Part shown: piece by piece, positions 11,086-22,678 of the stretch
Numbering within the stretch: the stretch's first letter is position 1
How the letters are laid out: each line of letters starts with the position of its first letter
NCBI GenBank assembly: GCA_025057375.1
Contig: JANWWO010000008.1
Span: forward strand, 1 to 64,000
DNA from: Candidatus Absconditabacterales bacterium
GTDB taxonomy: Bacteria; Patescibacteriota; Gracilibacteria; Absconditabacterales; Absconditicoccaceae
Direction: 5' to 3'
Length of the DNA: 64,000 bases
Program-made: the position numbers and the translations under genes
Notes under the pieces: model-generated
What the model was told of the DNA's origin: nothing
Seen by the model: only the letters and a program-made list of their open reading frames with translations
Databases searched by the model: none

Positions 11086-12936
11086 CTAGTGTCTACGTAA
11101 CGACAATAGTCATATAATACAAGCAAAAAAACATCAAATAGAAATAATTTTTCGCGGTATTATATCAAGTCATTGGATGATTGCATACGCATCACCATCT
11201 GGCAAAAAAGAAAACCGTATGTATAACCCAAAAAAAAGAAGAAATGATAAAACCCACCAAAGAGGATATGCACGATGAAGATCTACGCCCCAACTTGGCT
11301 TGACTGGCATAATAGATCGACAACAATCTGCAATGATACCATATACAAGACCAAAAATAAAAATATGTCGCCATCCTGTCAATCATTCAGCAATAACTCG
11401 CAATAGTCATGCAAGAAATAGCATAACAAGTAAGGTTAAACGCATCGATACAAGATGTTTTTCTGAATCAATAATAAGCACATTACCCCAGGTAGGACAA
11501 GGTAAAAGTCATCGTAATTTGAACAATCATCATGATCAAAACAATGAAAGAAATCACAAAGGAAAGATCTGCCATGTAGTTGTGTATCCAAATCTTTTTG
11601 CAATAACTCAATATATGACATCCTTAAGAAATGATACAAAAAAAACTATGATACCAATAAAAAAGCATGATAGTATCCACGATATTCGTGATTGTGTTTC
11701 AGGAAGAAGATCATTTATCCAAAGGAGAAAAAGAAAAAGGAATGGTAGTATTACAGGAAGAACATAAACACGATAACGATTAACTCGCACATGCCAACGA
11801 TGCAAGAATGATCATATACAAGTCAATCAATCAAGATATTCATTGATCAATGACGACCCAAGAAAAAAAAGCATACAAAAAATCCCTGCAAGAACAAATA
11901 CAATAAACTCACTCCACTGTCAATCAAAAAACGAAAGCAATCAAACATATTCTTGTTCTTCAAGATTTGATTGATATGCCTGTCCAACACTTCAAAAAAA
12001 CGTTCTAAAACGAGGGAAACGAGACACAAAATGAGCAAGCTTTTGCATACTCAAATCATCAATCTTGTACTGCACCATAAGTCAGATTTTTTTTATTATT
12101 TGAATTGATTCATATGATGATTTTGGAGGCAAAAAACCATACTGACGTGCTTCTTTTTCCCAAAGATAAGGGTATAAAATATACTCAGAACCATATGTAG
12201 CAACTGTCTGATGAGGAGCGAGAAAAAACAATCTTGCATACGAAAGGAAATCAAGAGTTCATCAGGACAAAGAAAACAATCATTTTCATGACAAGAGTAC
12301 TCATCAAGAAAGCAACTCTTCTCAAACAAATCAAGAAAATACAACAGAATGGTCGTCTCCTTGTACTCATGAGAGTATATAATCTTGCATTGATCACAAA
12401 GTCTGTGTTTGTTCTGATCACTGATATGCTGATCAAGAATTTTTTATTATTTGCGTAAAAGAAGTTTGTGTTTTCTCTTTTCATGTTTTATTAAAAGAAT
12501 TGATCGATTGTCTTGTTTGTATCACATCCTGTGACGATCATGACTGTCTTCAAAAAGGTAATCATGTTTGTTGTTCAGGAAATGTTTGTTGAGAGAGAGA
12601 AGAAGCGGTTCCTGTATTTTCTTTTATTGAATCTGAAGATGGAATATTTGAACTAGAACTATTTCCTGTAGGCATTGATTCTTGCTGATTATCAGAAATG
12701 GTTGTCGAATCAGAAAATTCCTCCATACCCCCCCTCGTCGGATCATCAGGAGATGAAATATGAGTAGGAGAAACATTCCCTGTAGGCATTGATTCTTGCT
12801 GATTATCAGAAATGGTTGTCGAATCAGAAAATTCCTCCATACCCCCCCTCGTCGGATCAGAAGTCTGAGTATATGCAAATGGGGCCAAAAAAGATAAAAA
12901 TAAGAAACAAAAAACATAAAAAAATAATTTTTTCAT
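11086..12936 (-). CDS. Large polytopic membrane protein with signal peptide and internal repeat
   Basis: The 616-residue protein begins with a clear signal peptide ('MKKLFFYVFCFLFLSF'...'AYTQT'). A Ser/Thr/Gln-rich linker follows, holding two copies of 'EEFSDSTTISDNQQES'. Next is a Gly-rich region and then at least six hydrophobic segments, including 'LPVILPFLFLFLLWI' and 'ILSCFFIGIIVFFVSFL'. It stops 23 bases before ileS, so coexpression is likely. The frame is also open upstream to an ATG at 12981, whose 15 codons resemble the start of IleS; I prefer 12936 because it gives a normal signal peptide. No HExxH, ABC or other catalytic motif was seen, and the family is not recognised. Confidence 0.7.
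12665..12862. repeat. Near-perfect 114-bp tandem repeat inside a coding sequence
   Basis: A block of about 80 bases starting at 12665 recurs essentially unchanged at 12779, a period of 114 bases or 38 codons. It encodes the 'EEFSDSTTISDNQQES' segment twice within the linker of the large membrane protein. Identity at DNA level indicates recent duplication and a site of likely copy-number variation. Confidence 0.9.
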
Positions 12937-13022
12937 ATTCCAAAAGTCTAATTTAGATAATTGAAATAGAAAAAATGACATGGAATAGAAAGAAAAAATA
13001 AAAATAAAAACATCTCTACTGA

Positions 13023-13685
13023 CTATACTCCATATGTCTCACCGGGGTGTAGTTCGACAATATTCGTCATATTCGTTTTCATTCCCTTACGAAGATCGTC
13101 AATATGCTGGATAATTTTTGGGAATGTGTTGTAATGCATAGGAATGGCAACAGTGGGTTGGAGAATATCCAAGGCGTATCATGCTTCACGAGGTCACATC
13201 GTATAGCGTCAACCAATCGGAATCATCACAATATCGGGACGATAGACGTCACGAATCATACCAAATTCGCTCATAAAAGCAGTATCTCCCATATGATAGA
13301 TCGTTTTGCCCTCAATACAAAAGATGAATCAAATCGCTTGTCAGGTATCACTCGTATGAAATGCTGGTACAAGAGCAAGTTCAAGATCATCATCGACACG
13401 AAATAATCATCATACACTTGCCTGTTCGGTACGACATCATTGTGCGTGTGCATGTTTCATCATCTCATATCCTGAAAGAAACAGTGCGTCATCACGACGA
13501 GCCAGTTCCATCATTGTTTCAAATCCATGATCACCATGATCGTGCGTACAACAACTATAATCAAGTTTGGGTATATCTGCATGTGTAAGTGGTTTGACAG
13601 GATTAGAGAGCCAAATGTCAATCCCAATTGTTTTGGTTGTGGTCTGGATAAGAAATCACGACTGAGCAAGAAAAGTAATCTTCAT
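13023..13685 (-). CDS. UPF0173-type metal-dependent hydrolase (metallo-beta-lactamase fold)
   Basis: The 220-residue frame shows the MBL metal site '[11 protein letters not shown]' (HxHxDH type) near residue 58. Later it has 'VPAFHTSD', '[13 protein letters not shown]', 'VMIPIGGRYTMGP' and '[10 protein letters not shown]', which are the ordered motifs of the UPF0173/YtkL family. Two metal ions are expected. The physiological substrate of the family is not settled. Several glycines, including those of 'PIGGRYTMGP', are UGA. It lies in a minus-strand run 86 bases upstream of the membrane-protein start. An in-frame ATG nine codons upstream of 13685 is an alternative start. Confidence 0.9.
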
Positions 13686-13823
13686 TGATGGATGTGGGGA
13701 AAATAAAATCATACAACTATCACTTTTTCTTTTATTTCTCAAAAAATCTACACGGTATTGTTATGATAATAACAGTTCATCTGATACATACTTCCCAAAT
13801 AAATGCCCATTTTTTTTGTTACT

Positions 13824-14096
13824 TTATTTCTTTAACGAAATAAAACAGGACATCACAAAGTTAGTAAGCATTTTTACTTCTCAGCCCTTATCATCAACGC
13901 ACATTTCATTGTATAGTTTTCCGCATCATCCTCAAAAACAATCATCCTCCCCAAACGTATACATCTCATAGTTTTGTCTCACTCTCGTGAGCATATTGAG
14001 CGACCTGCCTACTTCTCCTACAATATCAAGCATTTGTCGGACAAATCACTTCCCATATCGGGATCAGTCTGCATAGTGGGGATGAAAAATTATCAT
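13824..14096 (-). CDS. Small Cys-containing hypothetical protein
   Basis: A 90-residue frame with UGA=Gly runs from ATG at 14096 to TAA. The sequence ('MIIFHPHYADGSRYGKGF' onward) has a balanced composition. It carries three cysteines in 'DDCFGGCGKLYNEMC', a spacing that could bind a metal or form disulfides. Its UGA codons fragment it, so a standard-code gene finder would miss it. It lies between two other minus-strand genes in the same direction. No family was recognised. Confidence 0.55.
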
Positions 14097-14170
14097 CAAT
14101 GAGATTAAATAAAAAAACCACTGATTGTATATCAATAGTATAGTTTTTTTACTTACAAATGCAAGGCTTT

Positions 14171-14464
14171 CTATGATAATGGCTTTCTTGCCTCAATCAA
14201 TTCTTTTTCAAAGTTGACAAGACTCATAGTAATTTTGTATGACGCATTAGCATCATGCTCAGTTCTGGAAACAAGTGCACGAGAAAATGTATCTGTCATT
14301 TCTTGGATTCCAAGCCGCATTGTATTTTTTATTGTCGTAGCAAGTGACTCTTTTTTGTGTTGCGTATGAGAAACCAAAGTAGTCGTATCTCCCTGATCAG
14401 GATTGATAATGGAGGCAATTTCTGTCACTGAAGAAGATATTTCTGTTTGTCTTTGATCAGTCAT
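14171..14464 (-). CDS. Small hypothetical helical protein
   Basis: The frame encodes 97 residues without needing UGA readthrough. I chose the ATG at 14464 ('MTDQRQTEISSSV'), because the sequence upstream of it in frame is unusually hydrophobic for this protein. The composition is polar and helix-prone ('KKESLATTIKNTMRLG'), with no transmembrane segment and no known motif. It starts 70 bases after the rnhB stop. Confidence 0.55.
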   Translation of the reverse strand: MTDQRQTEISSSVTEIASIINPDQGDTTTLVSHTQHKKESLATTIKNTMRLGIQEMTDTFSRALVSRTEHDANASYKITMSLVNFEKELIEARKPLS

Positions 14465-14534
14465 AAAAAAACAAAGAAATAAAAACACTCTTGAGTGAGT
14501 ATACACATCCAACAACAAATCTGCAAATTTTTGG

Positions 14535-15116
14535 TTAAGAAGTCACAAACAAAGAAAATGATGCCCTATGCTCAGGACACAAACCATACATCTCTAGTGC
14601 AATACGGTGAAAGCGAGTCCCATATCACTTATGACGAGCAAACCCATACTGAGGATACAACGGATCAAGCTGATCGCACACCCAACTATCTCTAGCAACC
14701 TTCGCAAGAATCGATGCAGCACTCACGACAGGAACCAACGAATCTGCACGCACCATAGGGCGAACAGAGACATAATGAGATCACCTCACTCATCGCACTG
14801 TCGGTCAGTCCATAACACAGTCGACAGATATCGACAATGTAGATAAAAAATCGACAAGAGAAATTAAACAAGTTTTGAGACCATAAGCAAGACCATAACG
14901 ATCAATGTCGGAAGCAGAAAAAAAAACAGTATGACAGACGAGATTGGGGTCGGCGAGTATTTTTTGTGCAAGCAGCTGACGACGAGAAGCAGAAAGTATT
15001 TTGCTATCCTGACACAGATCGAGAACTGGCGAATATCCACGAGCACAGACCACAGCCATCACCAAAGGTCCTGCCCAACATCATCTCCCTGCCTCATCAA
15101 TTCCCGCACATACCAT
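14535..15116 (-). CDS. rnhB: Ribonuclease HII
   Basis: The 193-residue protein cleaves the RNA strand at ribonucleotides embedded in DNA. The N-terminal 'GIDEAGRGCWAGPLV' carries the catalytic Asp-Glu pair, and the second Gly of AGRG is a UGA codon. Downstream are 'CQDSKILS', '[15 protein letters not shown]' and '[14 protein letters not shown]' followed by 'FHR', all typical of RNase HII. Length is normal for the family. It follows a small membrane-protein gene by 21 bases on the same strand and belongs to the same run as ileS. Confidence 0.96.
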
Positions 15117-15137
15117 CTCTACCTACATGACTAAAAG

Positions 15138-15551
15138 CTATCGAAGATACACCCACAACGCAATACCCAACCCACCAAGTGCCACCAAGACCAGCACCCA
15201 AGACAAAAAAGACAGACAATAAAAAACGAGGCGCCATCTTCCCAATGAACGATAAGAACCCCACAGTTGATCAAAAGGCTGATGATAATCGGGAAGTCCA
15301 TAAGGAGACGCCAAAGCCTGCAAAGCATCAAACTGTTTATTGTAATCTGTGTGACGAAGAGAAGCACGCACCATATCTCTCAATGAACCATCATGTGGCA
15401 TCTTTTGATAGAGGACAAAGAGACATGCATCAAGAATCTGGTGAATCTTGCCCAAAACCACAGACTTTTGAGACTCAAGCAATGCTAGGCGTTTGTGAAA
15501 AAAATACAGAGCAAAAAAAAGCAGGACAATCAAAACACCCCATCATCACAT
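15138..15551 (-). CDS. Small membrane protein upstream of rnhB
   Basis: The 137-residue frame begins at ATG 15551 followed by two UGA glycines. It has an N-terminal membrane segment ('VLIVLLFFALYFF') and a C-terminal one ('LSFLSWVLVLVALGG'), with a soluble helical part between them ('QKSVVLGKIHQILDA'). The topology suggests a hairpin with a cytosolic or external loop of about 75 residues. No family was recognised. The 21-base gap to rnhB suggests cotranscription. Confidence 0.65.
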
Positions 15552-15642
15552 AGTGACCAGTGGAGTCAAACCAAAGGCAGATCATGTTGCGTACTGTATC
15601 CCGATATCCATCAATCAAAAAAATGCAAAAAGATAATTATTT

Positions 15643-15984
15643 TTATTTTTTCGCTTTTGCTACGTTAATAAGCTTTTTTCTTACCCATCCTGACTGAGGA
15701 ACTTCGACAATATCTGTTGATCATGAAGGTAAAACAACATATCTATATCCATCAGCATCGACTCTGAGTCTTGTTTCTCGACAGATTTTTCTCCCTTTGA
15801 GAAATCGATGATAGGTTCTCCCCTTGGGATTGGTAACAACACCAACAATATTGAGATCTTTGGCTTCTTGAAGCTCAAGTTTCTTCTTCGGATAATCAAA
15901 CCTCTTCGAGCCAGCAATTCTTTTCGCTTGTTTCTGAGCTGCGGCTTTTTTTGCAGCAATACCTCTTTTGTTTGTTCTTGCCAT
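15643..15984 (-). CDS. Small basic, probably nucleic-acid-binding protein
   Basis: The 113-residue product starts 'MARTNKRGIAAKKAAAQ' and is strongly Lys/Arg-rich throughout, ending 'VRKKLINVAKAKK'. One UGA glycine lies after 'YRYVVLPS'. The unstructured basic N-terminus followed by a compact part ('NIVGVVTNPKGRTYHR') resembles small ribosome-associated or DNA-binding proteins, but I cannot place it in a family. An upstream in-frame start would add a short hydrophobic stretch; I prefer 15984. Confidence 0.65.
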
Positions 15985-16132
15985 CAACCATACAAAAAAA
16001 CTAAAAGTACCCATACAATCACCCAAATTATACAAAAAAATCTCTTATTTGCAAGACATTATATACAAAAATACGGATAAAACAAAAACAGTACAACACC
16101 TGCAGTTACACACATGGGGATCGCATACATAC

Positions 16133-16687
16133 TTATTTCGTCACAGGACGCTTAATACTACACACTCATCATGCACAAACAGGACGGTATCCTGGATCAG
16201 GCAGAATATTCTTTTCTCTGAGTCGATAGTAAATTTTGCATCAGACACATAATCACACACTTGTTTCCAGTCGCATAAAAAGCAAACACGTTCCACAGAT
16301 CGCTAACAACCGTGGTCACTGATAACCCACGACAAAGACAAGAATCATCATGATACTTGCCATCACAAGTCATAGACCCCATGCAAAACGTTTTTGGACA
16401 GCTCAAACATAATCTGGCTTTTGATTTTTGACGAGAAGATCTCCAAGACAAGCAAGAGGAGCAAAACGAGGACTTATAAAAACCCTAATCACAAACTCAC
16501 CAAAAATCAGTGGCAACACAATCATCAAAACAGAAAAATCTTTGGTCAAAAATGTATACATCATCGTCCCAAAACCAATCACAAACATCACTCCCGCTCC
16601 AGAACGAATAGATCTTTCATTCAGTACATCATAAAAAATCTCTTCACCATCGATAACCAATCAAGGAATACGATATCAGTAATGCAT
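16133..16687 (-). CDS. DUF4395 family membrane protein
   Basis: The 184-residue frame matches the DUF4395 pattern. After a short polar N-terminus come hydrophobic segments ('FVIGFGTMMYTFL', 'VLMIVLPLIFG'), then 'SPRFAPLACLGDLLV', a 'KRFAWGLGLVMAS' helix and a final segment ending in the conserved 'GLCVGCKIYYRL' Cys-x2-Cys pair. Members are small integral membrane proteins of unknown function. In some genomes they sit beside thiol-related proteins, suggesting a redox role, which is inference. Five or more glycines are UGA, including both in GLCVGC. Start ATG is at 16687. Confidence 0.8.
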
Positions 16688-17490
16688 AAGATACAAACAA
16701 GAAATAAAAAACAATTTCGGAATATGTTCGGTTATAATAATTTTTGATGATTTTGCAAGAGAAAAGGAGAAAATTGTCTTGCATTGTACAAAAAAAGATC
16801 ACATAACATATGCACAAAAATCTTCACAATCATGAAAAACAAAATAATCATGACATTGCCGCATTGATGTTGCTAAGATCGCAGAGCATTATGATTCAAG
16901 ACGTCGTATTAACGCATAGTATTGGTGATACGACAATAGTAGTAGTAATCAAAACTATAAACCAAAAAATCATTCACGGTTTGGGTGCCATTTGGTCCAA
17001 CAGCGATCTGTTTTAGCAAGTAAGCGTTACAGACTGGTCCTCTAAAGTATTGTTTATTTCTGGGTCTGAAAAACATTCCGACCCATATATCCAAAAACAG
17101 TGGCTTAAAGAAACAAAAAAGCACATGAACCTTCTTATAGCCCCTCTTGGTGAAAAAATTATCAATCCAGAACATTTGTTGTATCAAGGCCGGATGAGTG
17201 ATTATCTACCCACTCGATTGATCCAAGTCGCTTCTCTGATCATGAGAAACCACTCGTACACCGGATGATCGCAGCAACGGAAGCTGCGAGAAACAATTGG
17301 AGGAAAAGGTTAGAAACAGAAAAAAAGCAAAAAGCACAATAACACAGCCTCAAAAAAAGCGACAAAAAAATTATAAAAATTTGAACGTTCCTCACCACCG
17401 TGAACAAAACTAAATCATTATAAAACCACTTAGGTTTGCCTGTAGACCCCTTCCATTTGCATGGAACAGGGAGCTTGTATTGAGAAAACA
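16688..17490. other. Ambiguous stretch with broken small reading frames
   Basis: No confident gene is visible. On the minus strand, 17159-17491 encodes a 110-residue hydrophobic peptide with UGA=Gly. The overlapping 16909-17187 encodes a 92-residue peptide ending in a coding-like 'GPVCNAYLLKQIAVGPNG'; the two could be halves of one gene joined by a frameshift. On the plus strand, 17050-17310 is also open and of natural composition. A short hairpin with a GCAA loop lies near 17450-17470. I could not decide which strand, if any, is expressed. Confidence 0.3.
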
Positions 17491-19527
17491 TTACGCCATA
17501 ATGTTCTTCGCTTCCTCATAGACAAATCTCTTCAATGCAGGAAGTTCTTCCAATCATGGATATCTCTGGATCAGCTCGACAGCTGTATCATGAATCCCTG
17601 CCACAAACTGCGTATCAGCAAGAATCTCAAAGGGGAGATCTGCCTCTCCCGACTGCCTCGTTCCCAAGACTTCTCATGGTCCACGCTGTTGCATATCAAT
17701 TCTGGCAAGAGTAAATCAATCCGTATAATCTTCCATCGCACTCAAACGTACACGAGCGTCAGACGATTTTTTTTTGCAATCAAGAAAACAGTACGACTGC
17801 ATATCGTTTCTCCCAATTCTCCCACGCAGCTGATGTAATTGTGACAATCCAAAACGCTCGGCATTCATAATTATCATCATCGTTGCGTGACGCACATCCA
17901 CACCGACCTCGATCACTGTCGTACTAACCAACATCATCATATCACCGTGTGCAAACTGACGCATCACCTCATCTTTTTCTTTGGGTTTGAGCTTGCCATG
18001 CATCAGACCAATACGATGACGAAACTCGGGGAAATCCTCCTGCATCTGCTCATAAGTCTCGATAACATTCGCGACATTATCCATATGCTCGCTTTCATCT
18101 ACCAAGGGAGCAATCACAAAAACCTTTTCACCCCTCCTCATCCTATCCGTCATCCATGGACGAAGCTGATGTCGTGTTTTGTCAGTGATAACTTTGGTAA
18201 TGATAGGTTTTCTTCCAGCAGGTAATTCATCAATGACAGAAATATCACACTCCCCAAAATATGCCAATGCAAGCGAACGGGGAATTGGCGTTGCTGACAT
18301 TTGGAGAATATGAGGACTACCTTGTGATTTGAGAAAACCACGTTGCTTGACACCAAATTTATGTTGTTCATCAATGATGACCAATCCCAAATTCTTAAAG
18401 ACGACATCATCTTGTACAATCGCATGAGTCCCCACCACCAAATCAACATATCATGCACAAATCTGATCTTTGATATGCTGCTTGACACGAGCAGTAAGAG
18501 ATCCTTGTAACACCTCCACACGTACACCACGAGGGAGCAAAAACTTGGCAATAGTCTGTGCATGTTGTGCTGACAAAACAGCAAGAGGTACCAAAAAAGC
18601 AACTTGTTTACGGAGATAATGAATCACATACCACGCTACTATGATCGCCACAATTGTTTTTCCCGATCCTACATCTCCCTGAACCAATCTCATCATCGGC
18701 GTCGGTCCATGCAAATCCTCTATGATCTGGGTAATAACTTTTTTTTGAGCATTAGTTAGCTCAAAAGGAAGAGTATCCACAAACTCTTTGATAACATCCC
18801 ATCTAATCGACATCCCAATACCATGATACGTCTGAGAATACTGCTGACGGCTGATCAAACCAGCCAATTGCATCCTGAGGATTCTATCAAAAAAAATCCT
18901 TCTCTGACCACGTTCGACGTCTTTCATCGTCGTAGGGAAATGCATCATCGCAATCGTGTCAGGAACTGAAGGAAGATTGTTTTTGGTAATGATATCTTCG
19001 GGAAGATACTCCTGAAAAATCTCTGGAATCAAGGGACGTAGTTTTGCCATTTGTTTGACAAATCGTGCTGGTTTAATCCCCGCCATTTCTGAGTAAATGG
19101 GATAAAGTCATCACGCATATGTACTCGCATCATCAGTACTAACAATCAATTCTGGATGTATACACGATAGCTGTCAGCGAAAATTTTTTATCTTGGCAAT
19201 AATCAGATACCATGTCTCGAGCGTCAATGATTTGGTAGCAAATGCAGAAAAAAATGAAGCAGTCAAGACCATACCTTGATCATCACAAAATTCACACAAC
19301 ACAACCTGCTTACCCCCACGATAGACAGTTTTTTTACTCATCAATTTTCCCCTCGTAACCTGTGTTGTTTTACCATCAGCAACAATAGAGGACAATGGCA
19401 AGAGATGACTCCTATCTTCGTAGGTGCGAGGAAACGTAAGCAAAAACTGTTTGGGAGTGACGATCCCATTGAGAGCAAGGAGCGAAATATATCTTGAGGA
19501 TGTTTTGAGAAGTTTGAGAAGATCCAT
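17491..19527 (-). CDS. recG: ATP-dependent DNA helicase RecG
   Basis: The 678-residue superfamily 2 helicase remodels stalled forks and Holliday junctions. The N-terminal wedge domain contains 'FLLTFPRTYEDRS'. The helicase core has Walker A 'GDVGSGKTIVA', the DExH box as 'IIDEQHKFGV', motif III 'QMSATPIPR' and motif VI 'HQLRGRIGRND'. The TRG-like C-terminal part 'GEVLGTRQSGEADLPF' follows. Length is typical. Seven codons of open frame precede the ATG I chose (19527), which gives the normal 'MDLLKLL' start. Glycines at 'ASTYAGGLYPIY' and 'RGPGEVLG' include UGA. It is divergent from the hydrolase gene at 19714. Confidence 0.96.
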
Positions 19528-19713
19528 AGAACAAAAAAGATGAAACATTCACTCTCTCTATAGAGAAATTTTAATCAAAAACAAGATGAATACTATATCA
19601 CAAGAACCATCATTGGCAAGCAAACTTTCCTCTTCATTATACAGAGAGTTTGCGTATGTGTCTATCAATCATTACACTTGAAGCATCAGATATCTTTAGA
19701 TCCTCTACAAACC

Positions 19714-20520
19714 ATGCCCTCACGACTCCTCATATTGCTTTTTACAACAATACCATGAATCAGTATATGATTTTCTCGAAAAGACCACCTCTTTACTCCT
19801 ATCATTCTAGAAACAGGATCAACTTATCGCCTTATCTCATACTCACAACAAAGAGATTTGTTTGGAAGAGATATCATCCCTGTTCATCGTGCTCACGATC
19901 AGTATGTAGACACAAAGATCAATATATTCGAAACACTCGGGTGGCATAACTGATTATGATATCATGAAATCGGCTTTTGACATGAGTTTGTCGTGATTTT
20001 TATTCATGGATTGGGAGGTCATAGATGACGATGATGGAATGACTGGTCATTTGGAGGAAACTTTAATAGACTAAAAAATCTCGCTGTTCGCTTCAATGGA
20101 AGATACATCTCCCCTGATATTCCTTCCTTTCAGGCAGGAGCATCTCATATTGCGTGAATTATCGCAGAACAACGTCGTGATCATCCAACCAAAAAAGTTA
20201 TCCTCGCATGTGGATCCTCGGGTGGACGCGTCTGCTGGGATCTCTATGCTCGTACGGATATTCCTCTTGATGGATTGATTTTACTTGGAAGTACCTTCCC
20301 CTCTCGTGCTATCCTCAATCGTCGTTCAATTCCTGTCTTTTGGGGACATGGAACCGCAGATACGAGTATTCCTCACTGACCTCTGCAGCGCTTTGTAGCA
20401 TCAATTAATGACCGTCCCGTGATGCTAGACCTCTATGAAACAGGAGTCCATGGAACACCGTTGAGAATGATCGATTGGGCATGGACATTGACATGGATAA
20501 GTAGCCATCGAACACAATAA
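19714..20520 (+). CDS. Alpha/beta-hydrolase, membrane-anchored or exported
   Basis: The 268-residue protein starts with a hydrophobic N-terminus ('MPSRLLILLFTTIPG') that looks like a signal or anchor. An alpha/beta-hydrolase core follows: the oxyanion strand 'VVIFIHGLGGHRG', the nucleophile elbow 'ILACGSSGGRVCW' (GxSxG type), an acidic 'HGTADTSIP' and a late His in 'GVHGTPLR'. This triad order fits serine esterases and carboxylesterases. About ten UGA glycines fragment the frame, so a standard-code scan misses it. Transcription is probably from the 186-base gap shared divergently with recG. The substrate is unknown. Confidence 0.8.
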
Positions 20521-20633
20521 TCACACCCCTCCCATCAAAAAAAATCATACCATACAAAAAAAATAAAATGTACACCCACCAAAAAAAATATCATTATTTG
20601 TCAATCAATAATGCCATGTACAGTGGCGATTTT

Positions 20634-20663
20634 TTGGTGAAAAACAAAACATATCAGTATACT
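20634..20663 (+). promoter_or_regulatory. Candidate promoter for the LytM/lysozyme-like gene
   Basis: TTGGTG and TATACT are separated by 18 bases. The -10 box ends 36 bases before the ATG at 20699. The -35 is weak, so this is a tentative sigma70-type match. Confidence 0.35.
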
Positions 20664-20698
20664 AAAACCAAGAAACTTTATTTTTTTCTTAGATTCCC

Positions 20699-22639
20699 AT
20701 GATCCTTTTTGTTCTGCTGATGTTCGTATCTGGAATGCCATTTTCTGTCTCTGCTAGAGAACAAGCATTCCAAACACTAACATGACCAAGTCGTCAGACC
20801 CTTTTTCTTGATCCATCACTCATCAATATAAGTCAATTATTGCCAGGTGATGAATATATTGACCACGCAGATATTCGTTTTGATACCCAAGCAGGGGAGA
20901 CAATGATCCAAACAATCGAACAAGGCGTTGCCCACCTCCAAAAAAAACTGGTCGACTTGGACAAAGAAATTGGCCCCGGGAATCCATGATATGAACAAAT
21001 TAGAAGAGATGTGGTCGCAGTTATTGACGAAATCATCAATCACAAAAATACACTAAGTGAATCACTCGAGAGAATCAAAAATGTCGAAAGAGTTGTTTTC
21101 CAAGGAGCACAGAGACTAGAAGAAATCAGATCAACTATTGATCAAACCAAAAATGTTATTTCGACCCTCACAACAGCACTATACGAACTATCTCATCGCA
21201 TCTATGATCAACATGGCAATATCGACGATCTCAAACTCTTCATAAACGACGACAAAGAAATCTCCACCACCACACTCGAAGCCAATCAATATCACCATAT
21301 CATCACCCGTCTAGATGAACTGGTCCAAGCAATGAATTCACATCAATCACAACAAGCAAGACGTATCAGAATCAGTAACGAAAACAAAAGAAGACTCCGT
21401 GAAGAAATAGCAAGCTTTGGGGCCAAAGTCCAAAACCTTGAACAAAAAAGAAAACTCTTAATCGAATATCTCGAATTGTATAGAGTCAACAGAGAAAGAA
21501 TGTGAAATCGCGCAATCAACATCTTTGAGACCAGAAGAGATATTCATGATTCTATTGTCGCAACCATTGAAGAAATCAAAACAAGAAAATTTACTGCTCC
21601 TTTTGATGTTGATCAAAAACTCGAAGAATTAAGAAATCTTGAACCATATGCAGAATTTGAAAGATCAGCAGAACTCTCATGGCCTATCATGCCTGTCTCA
21701 CAAATAAGCAGAAAATTCAAAGATCCAGATTTCCAGGCACAATATGGATTTAGTTTCATGGGAATCGAAATTCCCGCCCCCCAACAAACACCTCTCTATG
21801 CTGCTGATGACGGAATCGTATACAGAACAGTAATTGACACATGACTAGGAGTCAGTCGATTCCTTCTTATGCATCGCTGAGGATATCTATCCATTTACCA
21901 ATTCCCTTCTATTGTGCTTGTCAGAGATGGAGATATCGTCAGAAGATGACAACTCATCTGATATAGTGGAGGAGAACCGGGAACTCCTGGTGCATGATTT
22001 ATCAGTAAAAGACCAAATCTGACATTTATGGTGGTCAATAATTTCCAGTTTCAAGACCCTCTCAATGTCCTCGATCTCTCCATTTTCAAACCAGACAACA
22101 ACCTTACTCTCGAATACAAAATTAAATATCTCCAAGACATCTATCGCAGACCAAGAGATTTGTACAAAGTAGAATTTATCCCCTGATCATCACTCAACGA
22201 AAGAAGACAAAATTTCCTTGATTTGTATGCCGTATGAATCTATAGAAGTTTAGCATTTTGGATGGATGCAGCGGCAGGGTCAAATATCGATCTTGATGTG
22301 GGGATTTGTATCTGATTTGCGGAATCAAGCATGGGAAGATTTTTGACTACAGAAAATAATATCGGTAACGTTGGCAACAACGACAGATGAGATAGAATTG
22401 GTTTCAATTCTGCCCTTGAAGGAGCGAGACTGATATATTCAACGCTTAATAACCAATACCTCTGACATTATCATACTATCATCGAACTCAATGGATACGG
22501 AAACAAACGTGGTGCCATTTATGCCTCATCTCCATACAACCGACAAAATAATGTTGTCAAATGTCTCAGTATGATCAAATGATATTATGTCCCTGATGAT
22601 TTCCCTTTTAGAACCTGACCAAATCCTAGAAAACAATAA
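20699..22639 (+). CDS. Cell-wall protein: coiled coil, degenerate LytM (M23) and lysozyme-like domains
   Basis: The 646-residue protein has a signal peptide ('MILFVLLMFVSGMPFSVSA') and long coiled coils from about residue 60 to 330. An M23/LytM-like fold follows ('TPLYAADDGIVYR', 'GGYLSIYQF', 'GDIVRRGQLIGYSGG'). The metal ligands are missing: 'FSFMGIEI' replaces the usual HxGxD and 'LTFMVVN' replaces HLHFE. It should therefore be inactive, as in EnvC- or NlpD-type amidase activators. The C-terminal domain ('GFAESSMGRFL', 'NIGNVGNNDRGDR', 'LNGYGNKRGAIYASSP') resembles lysozyme-fold glycosidases with a candidate catalytic Glu. It probably acts in cell-wall remodelling at division or secretion sites; the fusion itself is notable. 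Confidence 0.82.
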
Positions 22640-22678
22640 AAGAATACAATCTCTTGCACCAGAAAAAAAAGTCTTTAT

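Noticed and set aside
12251-12484. Cys-rich ComF-like frame on the minus strand
   Set aside because: It is out of frame with the long membrane-protein gene, which reads continuously through the region with UGA=Gly.
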